Assembly (NCBI RefSeq): GCF_019749375.1
Contig: NZ_JACWFE010000001.1
Coordinates: forward strand, 186,001 to 250,000
DNA length: 64,000 nucleotides
Direction: 5' to 3'
From: Bacillus sp. S/N-304-OC-R1
GTDB lineage: Bacteria > Bacillota > Bacilli > Bacillales > Cytobacillaceae
In this document: positions 17,804 through 27,517 of the stretch, piece by piece
Layout of the letters: each line of letters opens with the position of its first letter
How positions within the stretch are numbered: the stretch's first letter is position 1
Program-made: the position numbers and the translations under genes
Notes under the pieces: model-generated
Database searches by the model: none
Seen by the model: only the letters and a program-made list of their open reading frames with translations
Told to the model about the DNA's origin: nothing

Positions 17804-18308
17804 ATTTTGAATATTTCCTCATCATATCAATTGTCATTACGCTTAAATGCTTATGCTTAATAATTCCATTCTCATCAATAAAGAATGTAGTTGGAATTGA
17901 CAAGATCTTATATTTCGAATTGACTTGTTCGTTTTTATCGAGAAGAACAGGAAATTGAACTCCCATTTGTTTAACAAACCCTGCCACATTGTTTTCTGGA
18001 TCAATGTTTACGGCTAAAATAACGATTTCATCGCCAGATTCTTCGAAAAACTTTTGCATGGCAGGCATCTCAGCTTTACATGGCGGACACCACGTTGCCC
18101 AGAAATTCAGCATCACTTTTTTTCCTTTAAAATCCGAAAGTCGAACTGCTTTACCGTCCAAATCCTTTAATTCAAAGTCAGGAGCTTTTAATCCTACGCG
18201 AATGCCTGGAACCTGTTCATTATTCGAATCTTCCTTTCCTTGTGCTTGAACGATTACAATCGCCATTAGAAAGAAAAGAAAACTAGCAGAAATAACCTTT
18301 TTAATCAT
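17802..18308 (-). CDS. yneN: Thioredoxin-fold thiol-disulfide oxidoreductase (TlpA/ResA-like, YneN)
   Basis: A protein of about 168 residues with an N-terminal signal anchor (ISASFLFFLMAIVIVQAQG) and an extracytoplasmic thioredoxin domain. The active site is NFWATWCPPCKAEMP, and SIPTTFFIDENG carries the cis-proline. Such proteins reduce disulfides outside the membrane, often for cytochrome maturation or spore functions. The position next to citB and the ssp genes matches B. subtilis yneN. ATG 18308 is chosen; TTG 18323 directly abuts AAAGGTG. Confidence 0.85.
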   Translation of the reverse strand: MIKKVISASFLFFLMAIVIVQAQGKEDSNNEQVPGIRVGLKAPDFELKDLDGKAVRLSDFKGKKVMLNFWATWCPPCKAEMPAMQKFFEESGDEIVILAVNIDPENNVAGFVKQMGVQFPVLLDKNEQVNSKYKILSIPTTFFIDENGIIKHKHLSVMTIDMMRKYSK

Positions 18309-18351
18309 GTCTATTTTCAACACCTTTATAACTATTTACCGGTATTGTTAC

Positions 18352-18768
18352 CTAGACAAGCAGAAAAAATAACGTTCTGAACATCCAAAACGCTACAAAA
18401 AATGTAACAATTCCATAAACCATTAAAATCAGCCAGTTTTTTAGCGGCCAAATCCCGTTTCGATATTTATTAAAAAAATAAAGAAGAGCTATTATAACGC
18501 CAAGAAGCTTTCCTTTTGTCCCGCCAGTTGTAAATATTATCGATGATGGATTGTCAATTAGAATGGTTGGCCGAATAATAATAGAACTGAATTTATAGAC
18601 AATAAATCCAATTAAAAATGAATTCAACATACTATTTAAAAAAATTTCCTGAAAGGGTAAATCTTCTTTTGAATGGAATCTTATCATAAGATAAGCCGAT
18701 AGACCGCTTATTAAATATAAAATCCATTCATATTTTATCATGAAGGGACCTAGCATGATCGCACCCAT
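18352..18768 (-). CDS. Small polytopic membrane protein, unknown function
   Basis: A 138-residue protein with about four hydrophobic segments (near 11-29, 45-62, 85-102 and 111-136). I do not recognise the family. It has a strong start (TTGGAGGTAAAAG-ATG) and lies 43 bases upstream of the thiol-disulfide oxidoreductase on the same strand, so it may be cotranscribed and act with it at the membrane. Confidence 0.65.
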   Translation of the reverse strand: MGAIMLGPFMIKYEWILYLISGLSAYLMIRFHSKEDLPFQEIFLNSMLNSFLIGFIVYKFSSIIIRPTILIDNPSSIIFTTGGTKGKLLGVIIALLYFFNKYRNGIWPLKNWLILMVYGIVTFFVAFWMFRTLFFLLV

Positions 18769-18847
18769 CTTTTACCTCCAATTTAGGATAATTCTCCCTT
18801 CACCATACAAAAGAAATTTATATTTGTAAAAACAAATGCATAAAAAA

Positions 18848-18881
18848 ACGCGTGTAATTTCAAATTTGAAACTACACGCGT
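18848..18881 (-). terminator. Aconitase gene terminator
   Basis: ACGCGTGTA pairs with TACACGCGT, with an inner self-complementary TTTCAAATTTGAAA. A T-run follows on the minus strand. Confidence 0.8.
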
Positions 18882-18893
18882 CTTGGTTTGATA

Positions 18894-21602
18894 TTAATTT
18901 GCTAATTTATCACGAAGAACCATTTGTAAGATACCGCCATGACGGTAGTAGTCAATTTCAACTTCTGAATCGAAGCGAACAAGAACTTCAAATTCCTTCT
19001 TGTTGCCTTGATCATCTGTAGCAGTAACTTTAATAATGTCACGTGGTCTAACATTTTCATCGATTTGAACATCGATTGTTTCTTTTCCAGTTAAACCAAG
19101 AGTTTCAGCATTTTCACCATCTTTAAATTGAAGCGGAAGAACTCCCATTAATACAAGGTTTGAACGGTGAATACGCTCATAGCTTTCAGCAATAACTGTT
19201 TTGATTCCTAGAAGGTTTGTACCTTTTGCTGCCCAGTCACGAGAAGAACCCATTCCATAGTCCTTACCTGCAAGTACAACAAGACCAGTTCCGTCTTCTT
19301 TATACTTCATGCAAGCATCATAAATGTACATAACTTCTTCATTTGGCCAGTAAGTTGTGAAGCCACCCTCTGTTCCTGGCGCAATTTGGTTACGGATACG
19401 GATATTAGCAAATGTACCACGCATCATAACTTCATGGTTACCACGACGAGAACCATAAGAGTTAAAGTCGCGTACATCTACACCGTTTTCTAATAAATAT
19501 TTACCAGCTGGTGTATTTTTGCCGATTGCACCCGCAGGAGAAATATGATCTGTTGTTACAGAATCACCAAATTTTGCAACAACACGAAGATTATTTAATG
19601 GCTTCACTTCATCTGGATCAGCCTTTAATCCTTCAAAGAAAGGAGGATTTTGAATATATGTTGATTTATCATCAAAAGTATAAAGCGCGTCATTGCTTGT
19701 TTCAATTTTATTCCAAAGAGCATTGTCACCAAATACATTTTCATATTCTTTACGGAATAGCTCTGGAGTTACAGTTTGTTTTACCACTTCGTTAACTTCA
19801 GCAGTTGTTGGCCAAATGTCTTTAAAGAATACATCATTACCGTCTTTATCTTTTCCGATAGCGTCTTTTTGAAGATCGATATCTACTGTACCAGCTAATG
19901 CGTAAGCTACAACTAACGGAGGTGAAGCTAAGTAGTTAGCTTTTACTAAAGGATGAATACGTCCTTCAAAGTTACGGTTACCAGAAAGAACAGATGTTAC
20001 AAGAAGATCGCTTTCAGCAACTGCTTTTTCGATTTCTTCTTTTAATGGACCTGAGTTTCCGATACAAGTTGTACAACCATAACCAACAATGTTAAAGCCT
20101 AATTGATCAAGATATGGCTGTAAGCCAGAATCACGAAGGTAACCAGTTACAACTTTAGAACCTGGTGCTAGAGAAGTTTTAACGAATTTAGGAACTTCCA
20201 TGCCAAGCTCTACTGCTTTTTTCGCAACAAGACCTGCACCAACTAATACATATGGGTTAGATGTATTTGTACAGCTTGTAATTGCAGCAATTGCAACAGC
20301 ACCTGTTTTCATTTCAGTCGTATCGCCGTTGTTAAATTGAACAGTTACTTTTTTATCAATTTCTTTCTCATCTAAACCAAAGCCTTGGTTTCCTTGTGGT
20401 GCTGTTAAAGCTTTGTTAAATTCTTCTTTCATAGCTGAAAGCGGAATTAAGTCTTGAGGACGCTTTGGACCAGAAAGGTTTGCTTCAATTTCAGAAAGAT
20501 TAATTTCAACAACATTTGTGTAAACTGGCTCTAAAGCCGGATCAAAGAATAATCCATTTTCTTTAGAATATGTTTCAACTAATTTAATTTGTTCTTCAGA
20601 ACGGCCAGTTAAACGCATGTATTGAAGAGATTCTTCATCAACTGGGAAGAATCCGCAAGTTGCACCATATTCAGGAGCCATGTTAGCAATTGTTGCACGA
20701 TCTGCAAGTGGTAATTGAGTTACACCAGTACCGAAGAATTCAACAAATTTCCCAACAACTCCGTGTGCACGAAGAACTTGTGTTACCTTTAACGCTAAGT
20801 CAGTAGCAGTTGCACCGTCTGGAAGCTCACCAGTTAACTTAACACCAACAACTTCTGGAACTGGGAAATATGAAGGCTGTCCAAGCATTCCTGCTTCTGC
20901 TTCAATTCCTCCAACACCCCATCCAAGAACACCAATACCGTTGATCATTGTTGTGTGTGAGTCAGTACCAACTAAAGAATCTGGGAATGCTTCAAATTCA
21001 CCGTCTTCATTCTCTACTGAATGAACTACACTTGCAAGATACTCAAGGTTTACTTGGTGAACGATACCAGTAGCAGGAGGAACTGCACGGTAGTTATCAA
21101 ATGCTTTTTGTGCCCAGCTTAGGAACTGATAACGCTCAGCATTTCTTTCAAATTCAAGCTTCATGTTAGCTTCTAAAGCTTCAGGTGAACCGAATTGGTC
21201 AACTTGAACAGAGTGGTCAATAACAAGATCCACTGGCTTTAGCGGATTAATTTTATCCGGATCTCCGCCCATATCAGCCATAGCTTTACGAAGAGAAGCT
21301 AAGTCTACTACAGCAGGAACCCCTGTAAAGTCTTGAAGAATAACGCGTGAAGGCTTGAAGGGAACATCAACTTCCTTCACTTCGCTAGTGCCCCATTTTG
21401 CTAAGTTTTCAACATGTTCTTTAGTAATTACACGACCGTCATATTGACGAAGGACAGATTCTAATAGCACCTTAATTGAATAAGGCAATTTTGTTACATT
21501 GCCGACGCCAGCCTTTTCTAGTGCGTCTAATTGGTAGTAATGATAGCGCTTCCCGTCTACTTCAAAAGACTTACGGGCATTGAATACATCATTTTTCACC
21601 AT
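18894..21602 (-). CDS. citB: Aconitate hydratase (aconitase A)
   Basis: A 902-residue aconitase/IRP-type enzyme of the citric acid cycle. The three [4Fe-4S] cysteines lie in [10 protein letters not shown] and [11 protein letters not shown], and [18 protein letters not shown] and [13 protein letters not shown] are active-site segments. In Bacillus the apo-protein also binds mRNA. Start ATG 21602 follows AAAGGGGGAT. The location between yneN and sspO/sspP agrees with B. subtilis citB. Codon choice looks more optimised than in neighbours, as expected for a highly expressed gene. Confidence 0.97.
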   Translation of the reverse strand: MVKNDVFNARKSFEVDGKRYHYYQLDALEKAGVGNVTKLPYSIKVLLESVLRQYDGRVITKEHVENLAKWGTSEVKEVDVPFKPSRVILQDFTGVPAVVDLASLRKAMADMGGDPDKINPLKPVDLVIDHSVQVDQFGSPEALEANMKLEFERNAERYQFLSWAQKAFDNYRAVPPATGIVHQVNLEYLASVVHSVENEDGEFEAFPDSLVGTDSHTTMINGIGVLGWGVGGIEAEAGMLGQPSYFPVPEVVGVKLTGELPDGATATDLALKVTQVLRAHGVVGKFVEFFGTGVTQLPLADRATIANMAPEYGATCGFFPVDEESLQYMRLTGRSEEQIKLVETYSKENGLFFDPALEPVYTNVVEINLSEIEANLSGPKRPQDLIPLSAMKEEFNKALTAPQGNQGFGLDEKEIDKKVTVQFNNGDTTEMKTGAVAIAAITSCTNTSNPYVLVGAGLVAKKAVELGMEVPKFVKTSLAPGSKVVTGYLRDSGLQPYLDQLGFNIVGYGCTTCIGNSGPLKEEIEKAVAESDLLVTSVLSGNRNFEGRIHPLVKANYLASPPLVVAYALAGTVDIDLQKDAIGKDKDGNDVFFKDIWPTTAEVNEVVKQTVTPELFRKEYENVFGDNALWNKIETSNDALYTFDDKSTYIQNPPFFEGLKADPDEVKPLNNLRVVAKFGDSVTTDHISPAGAIGKNTPAGKYLLENGVDVRDFNSYGSRRGNHEVMMRGTFANIRIRNQIAPGTEGGFTTYWPNEEVMYIYDACMKYKEDGTGLVVLAGKDYGMGSSRDWAAKGTNLLGIKTVIAESYERIHRSNLVLMGVLPLQFKDGENAETLGLTGKETIDVQIDENVRPRDIIKVTATDDQGNKKEFEVLVRFDSEVEIDYYRHGGILQMVLRDKLAN

Positions 21603-21957
21603 GGGATAATCCCCCTTTTATAAATTTAATCAATAAAAGCTTTGAAAATTGTCGAAAAGATGTCATTTTCGTCCATCTTACTCTTCCCACAAATAATCTT
21701 AATACAATGTGCTACATAAGTAAATAACAAGAAAGTTATTGTTTTTGATAAGTTTATCTTATTGCATTTAAGATAATAACCCTCTTTCCATTAAATAGGT
21801 TGAAATTTAAAGGTTTTTTCTTTGTCATTAACTTTTGTACATTAATGCATATTATGTTACCAAAATATTTTAACTTATTTTCAAGCATAAAAAAAGGATT
21901 GTAACTCCGACATATTTAGATAAAACTTGCAGAAAATAGTATTTGGAGGTGATATCA
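21603..21957. promoter_or_regulatory. Divergent citB / sspO promoter region
   Basis: A 355-base AT-rich gap between divergent genes. Between 21735 and 21785 are ATAA/TTAT elements, including GATAAGTTTATC at 21737-21748 and a nearby CTTAT...ATAA pair, resembling the ATAA-N7-TTAT half-sites that CcpC binds before B. subtilis citB. No confident -10/-35 set was found, and no further gene is seen. Confidence 0.35.
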
Positions 21958-22107
21958 TTGGCTAAAAGAAAATCAAATCATCTAATTCCAGGAATGAATG
22001 CAGCAAAGGGTCAAGGTATGGGTGCTGGTTATAATGAAGAATTCTCAAATGAACCGTTAACAGAAAAACAAAAACTAAATAATAAAAAACGAAAGAAAAA
22101 TCTATAA
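21958..22107 (+). CDS. sspO: Small acid-soluble spore protein O
   Basis: A 49-residue protein, [20 protein letters not shown], with the conserved C-terminal NNKKRKKN. It matches SspO of B. subtilis in length and in both termini. Start TTG 21958 is preceded by TTGGAGGTGAT. It is divergent from citB, as in B. subtilis. Confidence 0.9.
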   Translation: MAKRKSNHLIPGMNAAKGQGMGAGYNEEFSNEPLTEKQKLNNKKRKKNL

Positions 22108-22140
22108 ATAAAGGAAGCGACTTATGCTCGCTTCCTTTAT
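22108..22140 (+). terminator. sspO terminator
   Basis: A perfect 13-bp stem (ATAAAGGAAGCGA with its complement) and 7-base loop begin right after the sspO stop. Confidence 0.75.
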
Positions 22141-22150
22141 CAGCTATTAT

Positions 22151-22411
22151 TTAATGATATTGGTTAACCTCTTCTACCATCTTACTCAAGTCTTTTTGAA
22201 ACTTTTCTAATTGTGTTTTCTGAGTTTCCGAAGCAATTTCTAACGCATTTTCAATTTGCTGATATGCTTCATTTACCTCTTGTTTTAGATGTTTAAGCTG
22301 ATGTCCATAATTTGCTGAGTCCCGGACAATTTCAAAATAAAGCTCTTGGGCATCCTCCATCCCCTGTTGGGCAGCCTGAAATGCTTGCTGTTTATTCTTA
22401 TGATATGGCAT
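22151..22411 (-). CDS. Small helical hypothetical protein
   Basis: An 86-residue protein, MPYHKNKQQAFQAAQQGMED, rich in Gln, Glu and Lys and predicted from its heptad pattern to be almost wholly helical or coiled-coil. I do not recognise the family. ATG 22411 is chosen because AAAGGAG lies 10 bases before it; GTG 22423 would touch the ribosome site. Its setting between sspO and sspP suggests a sporulation-related role, which is only inference. Confidence 0.65.
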   Translation of the reverse strand: MPYHKNKQQAFQAAQQGMEDAQELYFEIVRDSANYGHQLKHLKQEVNEAYQQIENALEIASETQKTQLEKFQKDLSKMVEEVNQYH

Positions 22412-22525
22412 CCCCTTATTCACTCCTTTAATAAAATGTACATTTAAATTGTGCAGTCTTTGAAAAAAATATTCTGTATAAATTTGACCTATCCTTCCAT
22501 CCTATTTCATAGGAGGGATGCTAAA

Positions 22526-22669
22526 ATGAACAAAAATGATAGCAAGGATATGCGTAAAAATGCGCCAAAGGGACATAATTCAGGACAGCCAGAACCATTA
22601 AGCGGCTCTAAAAAAGTAAAAAACCGGAATCATACAAGACAGAAAAACAATGCAGGGCATGATATGTAA
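22526..22669 (+). CDS. sspP: Small acid-soluble spore protein P
   Basis: A 47-residue protein, [20 protein letters not shown], then [20 protein letters not shown], which matches SspP. Start ATG 22526 has AGGAGGGAT upstream. A longer frame opens at 22451 but has no ribosome site. Confidence 0.88.
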   Translation: MNKNDSKDMRKNAPKGHNSGQPEPLSGSKKVKNRNHTRQKNNAGHDM

Positions 22670-22674
22670 TTAAA

Positions 22675-22708
22675 AAAACAGCTGCAATTTTTTCGTTGCA
22701 GCTGTTTT
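22675..22708. terminator. Bidirectional terminator between sspP and selA
   Basis: A perfect 13-bp inverted repeat, AAAACAGCTGCAA with TTGCAGCTGTTTT, around an 8-base loop between converging genes. Confidence 0.8.
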
Positions 22709-22712
22709 ACAA

Positions 22713-24110
22713 TTATAATTTTTGTAATACTTCAAGGATTGTTAATTCTTCCTCATCCGTGACCGACCGCAAATCGAGAAATACTTCATCTTTTTGAATA
22801 CGAACAACGATAGGTGTGTGATGATTTGTGCGTAATTTTTTTGCTAGCTGTTCAGCAGTAAGGCTTTTATGATTCAAAACAGCCACAATAGAAGGAAGCT
22901 CTACCTCAGGCATTGTCCCTCCTCCTATTTGACCCATACTATTTCTAATCGATATTTGATATTGCTCTGTCATCTTTTGAAGTCTTCCTACAAAAGCTTC
23001 TGTCCTTACTTTTAATTCCAGTTGTGTCATAGTTATTTCTCTAATAACAGGAATACTTTTCTCATTCCCTTTTATATATTCTAGCAAAGTTCCTTCTAGT
23101 GCAGAAAGTGTCAATTTATCAACTCGTAACACTCTAGCAAGCTGGTGACTTTTTAAAACGGAGATGTATTCTTTTTTTCCAGCAATAACTCCTGCTTGAG
23201 GCCCGCCTAAAAGCTTGTCCCCGCTAAAGGAGACAAGATGTGCCCCCTCTTTAAGCACCTTTTTCACTACTGGTTCTTCGCCAATGCCATTTTGTCGAAA
23301 ATCGTATAGAGCTCCGCTGCCTAAATCCTCATAAAATATGATGCCGCTTTTTTTGGCAAGCTTCGCTAATTCTTCCGTTTCTACTGATTGAGTAAAGCCA
23401 ATTACTTTAAAATTACTTGTATGTACCTTTAATACCATAGCCGTATGTTCGGAAATTGCTTTCTCATAATCAGATAAATGAGTTTTATTCGTTGTTCCTA
23501 CTTCAACTAAATTGGCACCACTCTCTTCCATAATAGAGGAGATTCTAAATGATCCCCCTATTTCAACGAGCTGCCCCCTTGAAACGATGACATCCTTTTT
23601 ATCAGCAAATGCCTTTAAAATCAGGTATACAGCAGCTGCATTGTTATTTACAACCATAGCTGCCTCTGCGCCAGTTAGTTCTTTAATAAGCAGTTCTGCA
23701 TGAGAATGCCTTGCCCCTCGTTCTCCTTCTTCAATTTTATATTCTAAATTAGAATAATGATGAGCAATATCAAGCATATGCTGTATCGCATTTTCACTTA
23801 AACGTGACCGGCCGAGATTCGTATGGAGAATGGTTCCTGTTGCATTAATGACCCTCTTAAGGGTGTAACTATAATTTTTTTTAATACCTGCTTTCAGTCT
23901 GTTAAATACTTCCTCGATGAACGCAATCGTACCTGGTTCAGGTCCATTCCAAATATTTTGCAGCAATTCTTCCCTAACTTGTGAAAGGATATTTTTTAGC
24001 TCATTTGTTATATGTATAGAATTAATCCCGTTTTCTTTCTCCAAAAGAATAAAGCGTGCATCCTTTTGAAATTCATGTACGGGGGGAATATTTCTTAGTA
24101 AATGATTCAC
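22713..24110 (-). CDS. selA: L-seryl-tRNA(Sec) selenium transferase
   Basis: A 465-residue PLP enzyme that converts Ser-tRNA(Sec) to Sec-tRNA(Sec) with selenophosphate. The PLP lysine lies in SFSGDKLLGGPQAGVIAGKK; other SelA motifs are INATGTILHTNLGRS (about 85) and VVNNNAAAVYLIL (about 152). I place the start at GTG 24110 (AGGAGGGAAGCTA just before it; 465 residues versus 463 in E. coli). The open frame extends to 24128. selB, often adjacent, is not here. Confidence 0.95.
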   Translation of the reverse strand: MNHLLRNIPPVHEFQKDARFILLEKENGINSIHITNELKNILSQVREELLQNIWNGPEPGTIAFIEEVFNRLKAGIKKNYSYTLKRVINATGTILHTNLGRSRLSENAIQHMLDIAHHYSNLEYKIEEGERGARHSHAELLIKELTGAEAAMVVNNNAAAVYLILKAFADKKDVIVSRGQLVEIGGSFRISSIMEESGANLVEVGTTNKTHLSDYEKAISEHTAMVLKVHTSNFKVIGFTQSVETEELAKLAKKSGIIFYEDLGSGALYDFRQNGIGEEPVVKKVLKEGAHLVSFSGDKLLGGPQAGVIAGKKEYISVLKSHQLARVLRVDKLTLSALEGTLLEYIKGNEKSIPVIREITMTQLELKVRTEAFVGRLQKMTEQYQISIRNSMGQIGGGTMPEVELPSIVAVLNHKSLTAEQLAKKLRTNHHTPIVVRIQKDEVFLDLRSVTDEEELTILEVLQKL

Positions 24111-24209
24111 TAGCTTCCCTCCTATCATCGTTCACCTATTATATCATTTATTAACTATGCTCTGTAATCACTAAATTAGTTAACATAATATTATTATATT
24201 CAATAAATA

Positions 24210-24235
24210 AACCTTCTTCAAAAATGAAGAAGGTT
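24210..24235 (-). terminator. Terminator of the SelW-like gene
   Basis: AACCTTCTTCA pairs with TGAAGAAGGTT around a 4-base AT loop; the stop codon of the gene lies in the stem. TTTATTTATT follows on the minus strand. Confidence 0.7.
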
Positions 24236-24482
24236 AGTCTATAGTAGAACCCTGCATAATTTCGATAATCTGATGGAATTTTGGAAATAATCCTGTCTCA
24301 TCCTTCGAGTAGATTTTTTCTCCATTCACAATAACCTCAAATATTCCGCCTTTTCCAGGAATAAGCTCTAGTCTTTCAATTTCATGGCGAAAGTGAGTAA
24401 ATAGTTCTTCCGCGAGACCCGCGGCTTTAGGAGCATAGTTTCACATCATACAAAATTCAATAATGACATTGTATTTCTTCAA
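24234..24482 (-). CDS. SelW-like (Rdx family) selenoprotein with CxxU motif
   Basis: Read through one TGA, this gives 82 residues beginning LKKYNVIIEFCMM-U-NYAPK. The UGA codon is number 14 (24441-24443) and forms CxxU, the redox motif after the first beta strand of Rdx/SelW-SelT-SelH proteins. The rest (ELFTHFRHEIERLELIPGKG, GIFEVIVNGEKIYSK, then FPKFHQII) fits the SelW fold: glycine before a beta strand, NGE turn, KDETG loop. Start TTG 24482 follows GAAGGGGGAT. A hairpin with loop GGUCU lies 17-31 bases after the UGA. It stands directly upstream of selA. Confidence 0.9.
24410..24424 (-). promoter_or_regulatory. Bacterial SECIS element of the SelW-like gene
   Basis: CCGCG-GGUCU-CGCGG is a 5-bp GC stem with a 5-base loop, starting 17 bases after the UGA. 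The loop GGUCU is the same as the loop bases of the E. coli fdhF SECIS. Confidence 0.75.
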
Positions 24483-24627
24483 GATAATCCCCCTTCAACA
24501 AAATACAAAATATTCATATTTTATACATAAATCATTTTATTATAAACTGTATTTTTCTGCAAACTATCGATATGTAAATTGTGATTTTATTTTTAAATAA
24601 AGGTATACTTATTTTGGAGGTGGTATT

Positions 24628-25698
24628 ATGAGCGAGCATGAAAAAATTCGTTTGACTTCCTTGTCAACAAAAGCTGGCTGAGGATGCAAAATCGGTCCTG
24701 AGGACTTGACGCAAGTTTTGCGTCTTTTACCAAAACAAGATCCCGTGCCTGAGCTGCTTGTCGGCCATGAAACATCGGATGATGCAGGTGTTTATCAATT
24801 AACAGATTCGATTGCCTTAATACAAACAGTAGATTATTTTACTCCAATTGTTGATGATCCATACATGTTTGGGCAAATTGCAGCCGCAAATGCATTAAGT
24901 GATGTTTATGCAATGGGCGGTCATCCAAAAACAGTGCTTAATATTGTTGGATATCCCGTTAAAAAGCTTGGTCCAGACATGCTGGCTGAGATTTTACGAG
25001 GAGCTGGAGATAAAGTAAAGGAAGCTGGCGCCATTACAGTTGGAGGCCACTCAGTAGATGATCAAGAACCAAAATTTGGTTTATCAGTAACTGGTATTGT
25101 TCACCCAGAACGCTTCTGGAAAAATGTTGGAGCCAAACCTGGTGATCTTCTAGTTTTAACAAAGCCAATAGGTGTTGGTATCTTGACAACTGGCATAAAA
25201 AGAGGTGCTGTTACTCCTGACCAAGAAAGTGCCGTCACAAAGACAATGGCTATGCTAAATAAAACAGCTGCAGAGATACTAACTGACTTTAATCCTAACG
25301 CCGTTACAGATGTAACAGGTTTTGGCCTACTCGGCCATGCCAGTGAAATGGCCCGCGGAAGCGGTGTTTCCTTTGAAATTGATTATCATAAAGTTCCACT
25401 CTTGGATGGTACATATCAACTTGCTGAAAAAGGAATAGTACCAGGCGGATCAAAAGCGAACCATAACTGGCTGATTGATGATGTACTATATAATCATATT
25501 TCAAAAGAAAGTCAGCTAATTTTATGTGATGCAATTACCTCTGGTGGGTTGTTAGTATCCATTCCGGAAGAACAGGCAGCAGACTACATTTCAAAATTAC
25601 ATGAAGCTGGATTACAGGATGCTTCAATTATTGGCAAAGTATTACCCAAAAATGAAAAATTAATATTAGTCAATAATTCAGCTTCCCAGAAACCGTAA
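24628..25698 (+). CDS. selD: Selenide, water dikinase, selenocysteine-containing
   Basis: A 356-residue enzyme that makes selenophosphate from selenide and ATP. It begins ATG 24628 with TTGGAGGTGG upstream. Codon 18 is TGA (24679-24681) in the context TKAG-U-GCKIGPEDL, aligning with the catalytic Cys17 and Lys20 of E. coli SelD (GAGCGCK). GGHSVDDQEPKFGLSVTG and TDVTGFGLLGHASEMA are further SelD motifs. Ordinary calling would start at TTG 24706 and lose the active site. Sec-containing SelD is known in many Sec-using organisms. Confidence 0.95.
24708..24724 (+). promoter_or_regulatory. Bacterial SECIS element of selD
   Basis: GACGCAA-GUU-UUGCGUC forms a perfect 7-bp stem with a 3-base loop starting with G, 27-43 bases after the UGA. 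A smaller GUCC-UGA-GGAC hairpin lies before it, closer to the UGA. Confidence 0.65.
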
Positions 25699-25723
25699 AA
25701 TCATTTTTAAAAGGATGATTGTC

Positions 25724-26461
25724 ATGAATGTTCAGGAATATTTGAAGAGATTGGATATTGAAAGTGAAGAGCCTACATTAGATTATCTGTCTAAACTGCA
25801 AAGAAAACATTTGGAAAAAATCCCATTTGAAAATTTAGATGTAACGCGTAAGGTCAAAATAGAATTAGATACGAACCAATTTTATGAAAAAATCATTGGG
25901 CGTCATCGCGGAGGATATTGCTACGAGCTTAATGGCCTTTTTCAGAGATTATTAACCGATCTCGGCTTTCAATCCTATCTTATTTCCTGTACGGTAAATA
26001 AGCCAACAGGTTGGGCTAAGCCTAATACTCATGCCGCTATAATGGTTCTGCTTGATCAGCCTTATTTAGTTGACGTTGGATTTGGCGACTCTGTGCGCCA
26101 GCCTATCGGATTAACAGGTGAGATTCGAACTGATGTTAGCGGATCGTATAGAATCATAAAAAAAGAGGATGAGATGTATTATCTTCAGCGTCATGAGGAT
26201 CAAGAGTGGAAACATCTATATCGCTTTGAAAACTTGCCAAAACAAATTCTAGATTTTACGGAAGGCTGCATTTACAACCAAACATCACCTGATTCTACTT
26301 TTACACATGGTGATATAGTAACAATTGCCACACAAACAGGCAGAATTACACTAAACGGATTATCAGTAACAGAAACAAAAGATGGTCAGAAAACAAAGCT
26401 GGATCTATCACAGGAAGAAAAGAATCAGTTTCTTAAACAAGTCTTTCACATCTCTATTTGA
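25724..26461 (+). CDS. Arylamine N-acetyltransferase
   Basis: A protein of about 245 residues of the NAT family, which transfers acetyl from acetyl-CoA to arylamines or hydrazines. The catalytic Cys is in RGGYCYELNGLFQRLL, His in KPNTHAAIMVLL and Asp in LVDVGFGDSVRQP. ATG 25724 (MNVQEYLKRLDIE) is preferred over ATG 25715, because AAAAGGATG serves it. It lies 25 bases after selD on the same strand; no link to selenium is evident. Confidence 0.88.
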   Translation: MNVQEYLKRLDIESEEPTLDYLSKLQRKHLEKIPFENLDVTRKVKIELDTNQFYEKIIGRHRGGYCYELNGLFQRLLTDLGFQSYLISCTVNKPTGWAKPNTHAAIMVLLDQPYLVDVGFGDSVRQPIGLTGEIRTDVSGSYRIIKKEDEMYYLQRHEDQEWKHLYRFENLPKQILDFTEGCIYNQTSPDSTFTHGDIVTIATQTGRITLNGLSVTETKDGQKTKLDLSQEEKNQFLKQVFHISI

Positions 26462-26468
26462 TACACGA

Positions 26469-26494
26469 AAAAGCTTGGGGATGCCCAAGCTTTT
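26469..26494. terminator. Bidirectional terminator between nat and tdh
   Basis: AAAAGCTTGGG pairs perfectly with CCCAAGCTTTT around GATG, between converging genes. Confidence 0.8.
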
Positions 26495-26503
26495 CGCTTT
26501 TTC

Positions 26504-27442
26504 TTATTTACTTAGCTTTTCTAGCATATCTTTTGTCATTTTAGCAAGATCATATTCAGCCTTAAAGCCCCACTCTTCTTTAGCAGCAGTAGCATCTAGA
26601 GAATTTGGCCAGCTGTCAGCAATTTTTTGTCGGATTGGATCCACATTATAGTCCATCTTAAATTCAGGAATAGATTTGCGAATTTCTGCTGCAATTTCTT
26701 CCGGCTCAAAGCTCATGGCCGTAACATTAAATGAATTTCGGTGCTTTAATTTAGAGGGATCTGCCTCCATCAAATCTACAATTGCATTCAGTGCATCTGG
26801 CATATACATCATATCCATATATGTTCCCTCTGCAATATAAGATGTATAGCGTTTGTTCTTAATCGCTTCATAATATATTTCGACAGCATAATCTGTTGTG
26901 CCGCCTCCTGGAGGAGTCACGTATGAGATTAATCCCGGAAATCTTAATCCTCTTGTATCTACACCAAATTTATAATAATAATAATCCGCAAGCAATTCAC
27001 CAGCTACTTTATTCACCCCATACATCGTTGTTGGGCGCTGAATTGTGTCTTGAGGCGTATTATCCTTTGGAGTTGAAGGACCAAAAGCACCGATCGAGCT
27101 TGGAGTAAAGAACTTGCACTGTAATTCACGTGCGGTTTCTAAAGCGTTCATTAATCCGCCCATATTTAAATTCCATGCAAACACTGGATTTTTTTCAGCC
27201 GTTGCGGAAAGTAATGCAGCCATATGGATAACTGTATCGGCCTGATACTTCCTAGCTGTTTCAATCATTGATTTCGTATCTGTTACATCTACAACCTCAA
27301 ATGGACCAGATTGTGCAGCCTCTGAATCGTTCTTTCTTATATCAGTGGCAATAACGTTATCTGATCCATAAATATCTCTAAGCTTTATCGTTAACTCAGA
27401 GCCGATTTGTCCTAAAGCGCCTGTAATAAATATCTTTTTCAT
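26504..27442 (-). CDS. L-threonine 3-dehydrogenase, SDR/epimerase type
   Basis: A 312-residue extended short-chain dehydrogenase. NAD-binding [13 protein letters not shown] is at the N-terminus, [14 protein letters not shown] carries the active-site Ser region, and [12 protein letters not shown] the catalytic YxxxK. Proteins of this type paired with Kbl oxidise threonine to 2-amino-3-ketobutyrate. The start is ATG 27442 (GGAGATAT before it); the frame opens at 27490. It is directly downstream of kbl. Confidence 0.88.
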   Translation of the reverse strand: MKKIFITGALGQIGSELTIKLRDIYGSDNVIATDIRKNDSEAAQSGPFEVVDVTDTKSMIETARKYQADTVIHMAALLSATAEKNPVFAWNLNMGGLMNALETARELQCKFFTPSSIGAFGPSTPKDNTPQDTIQRPTTMYGVNKVAGELLADYYYYKFGVDTRGLRFPGLISYVTPPGGGTTDYAVEIYYEAIKNKRYTSYIAEGTYMDMMYMPDALNAIVDLMEADPSKLKHRNSFNVTAMSFEPEEIAAEIRKSIPEFKMDYNVDPIRQKIADSWPNSLDATAAKEEWGFKAEYDLAKMTKDMLEKLSK

Positions 27443-27517
27443 ATATCTCCAAACCTTCCCTTTTTGAAAAATTCTCGTGCCCTCTATCAAGAAGCAAATA
27501 GCAGTCTTGAAATTGAT

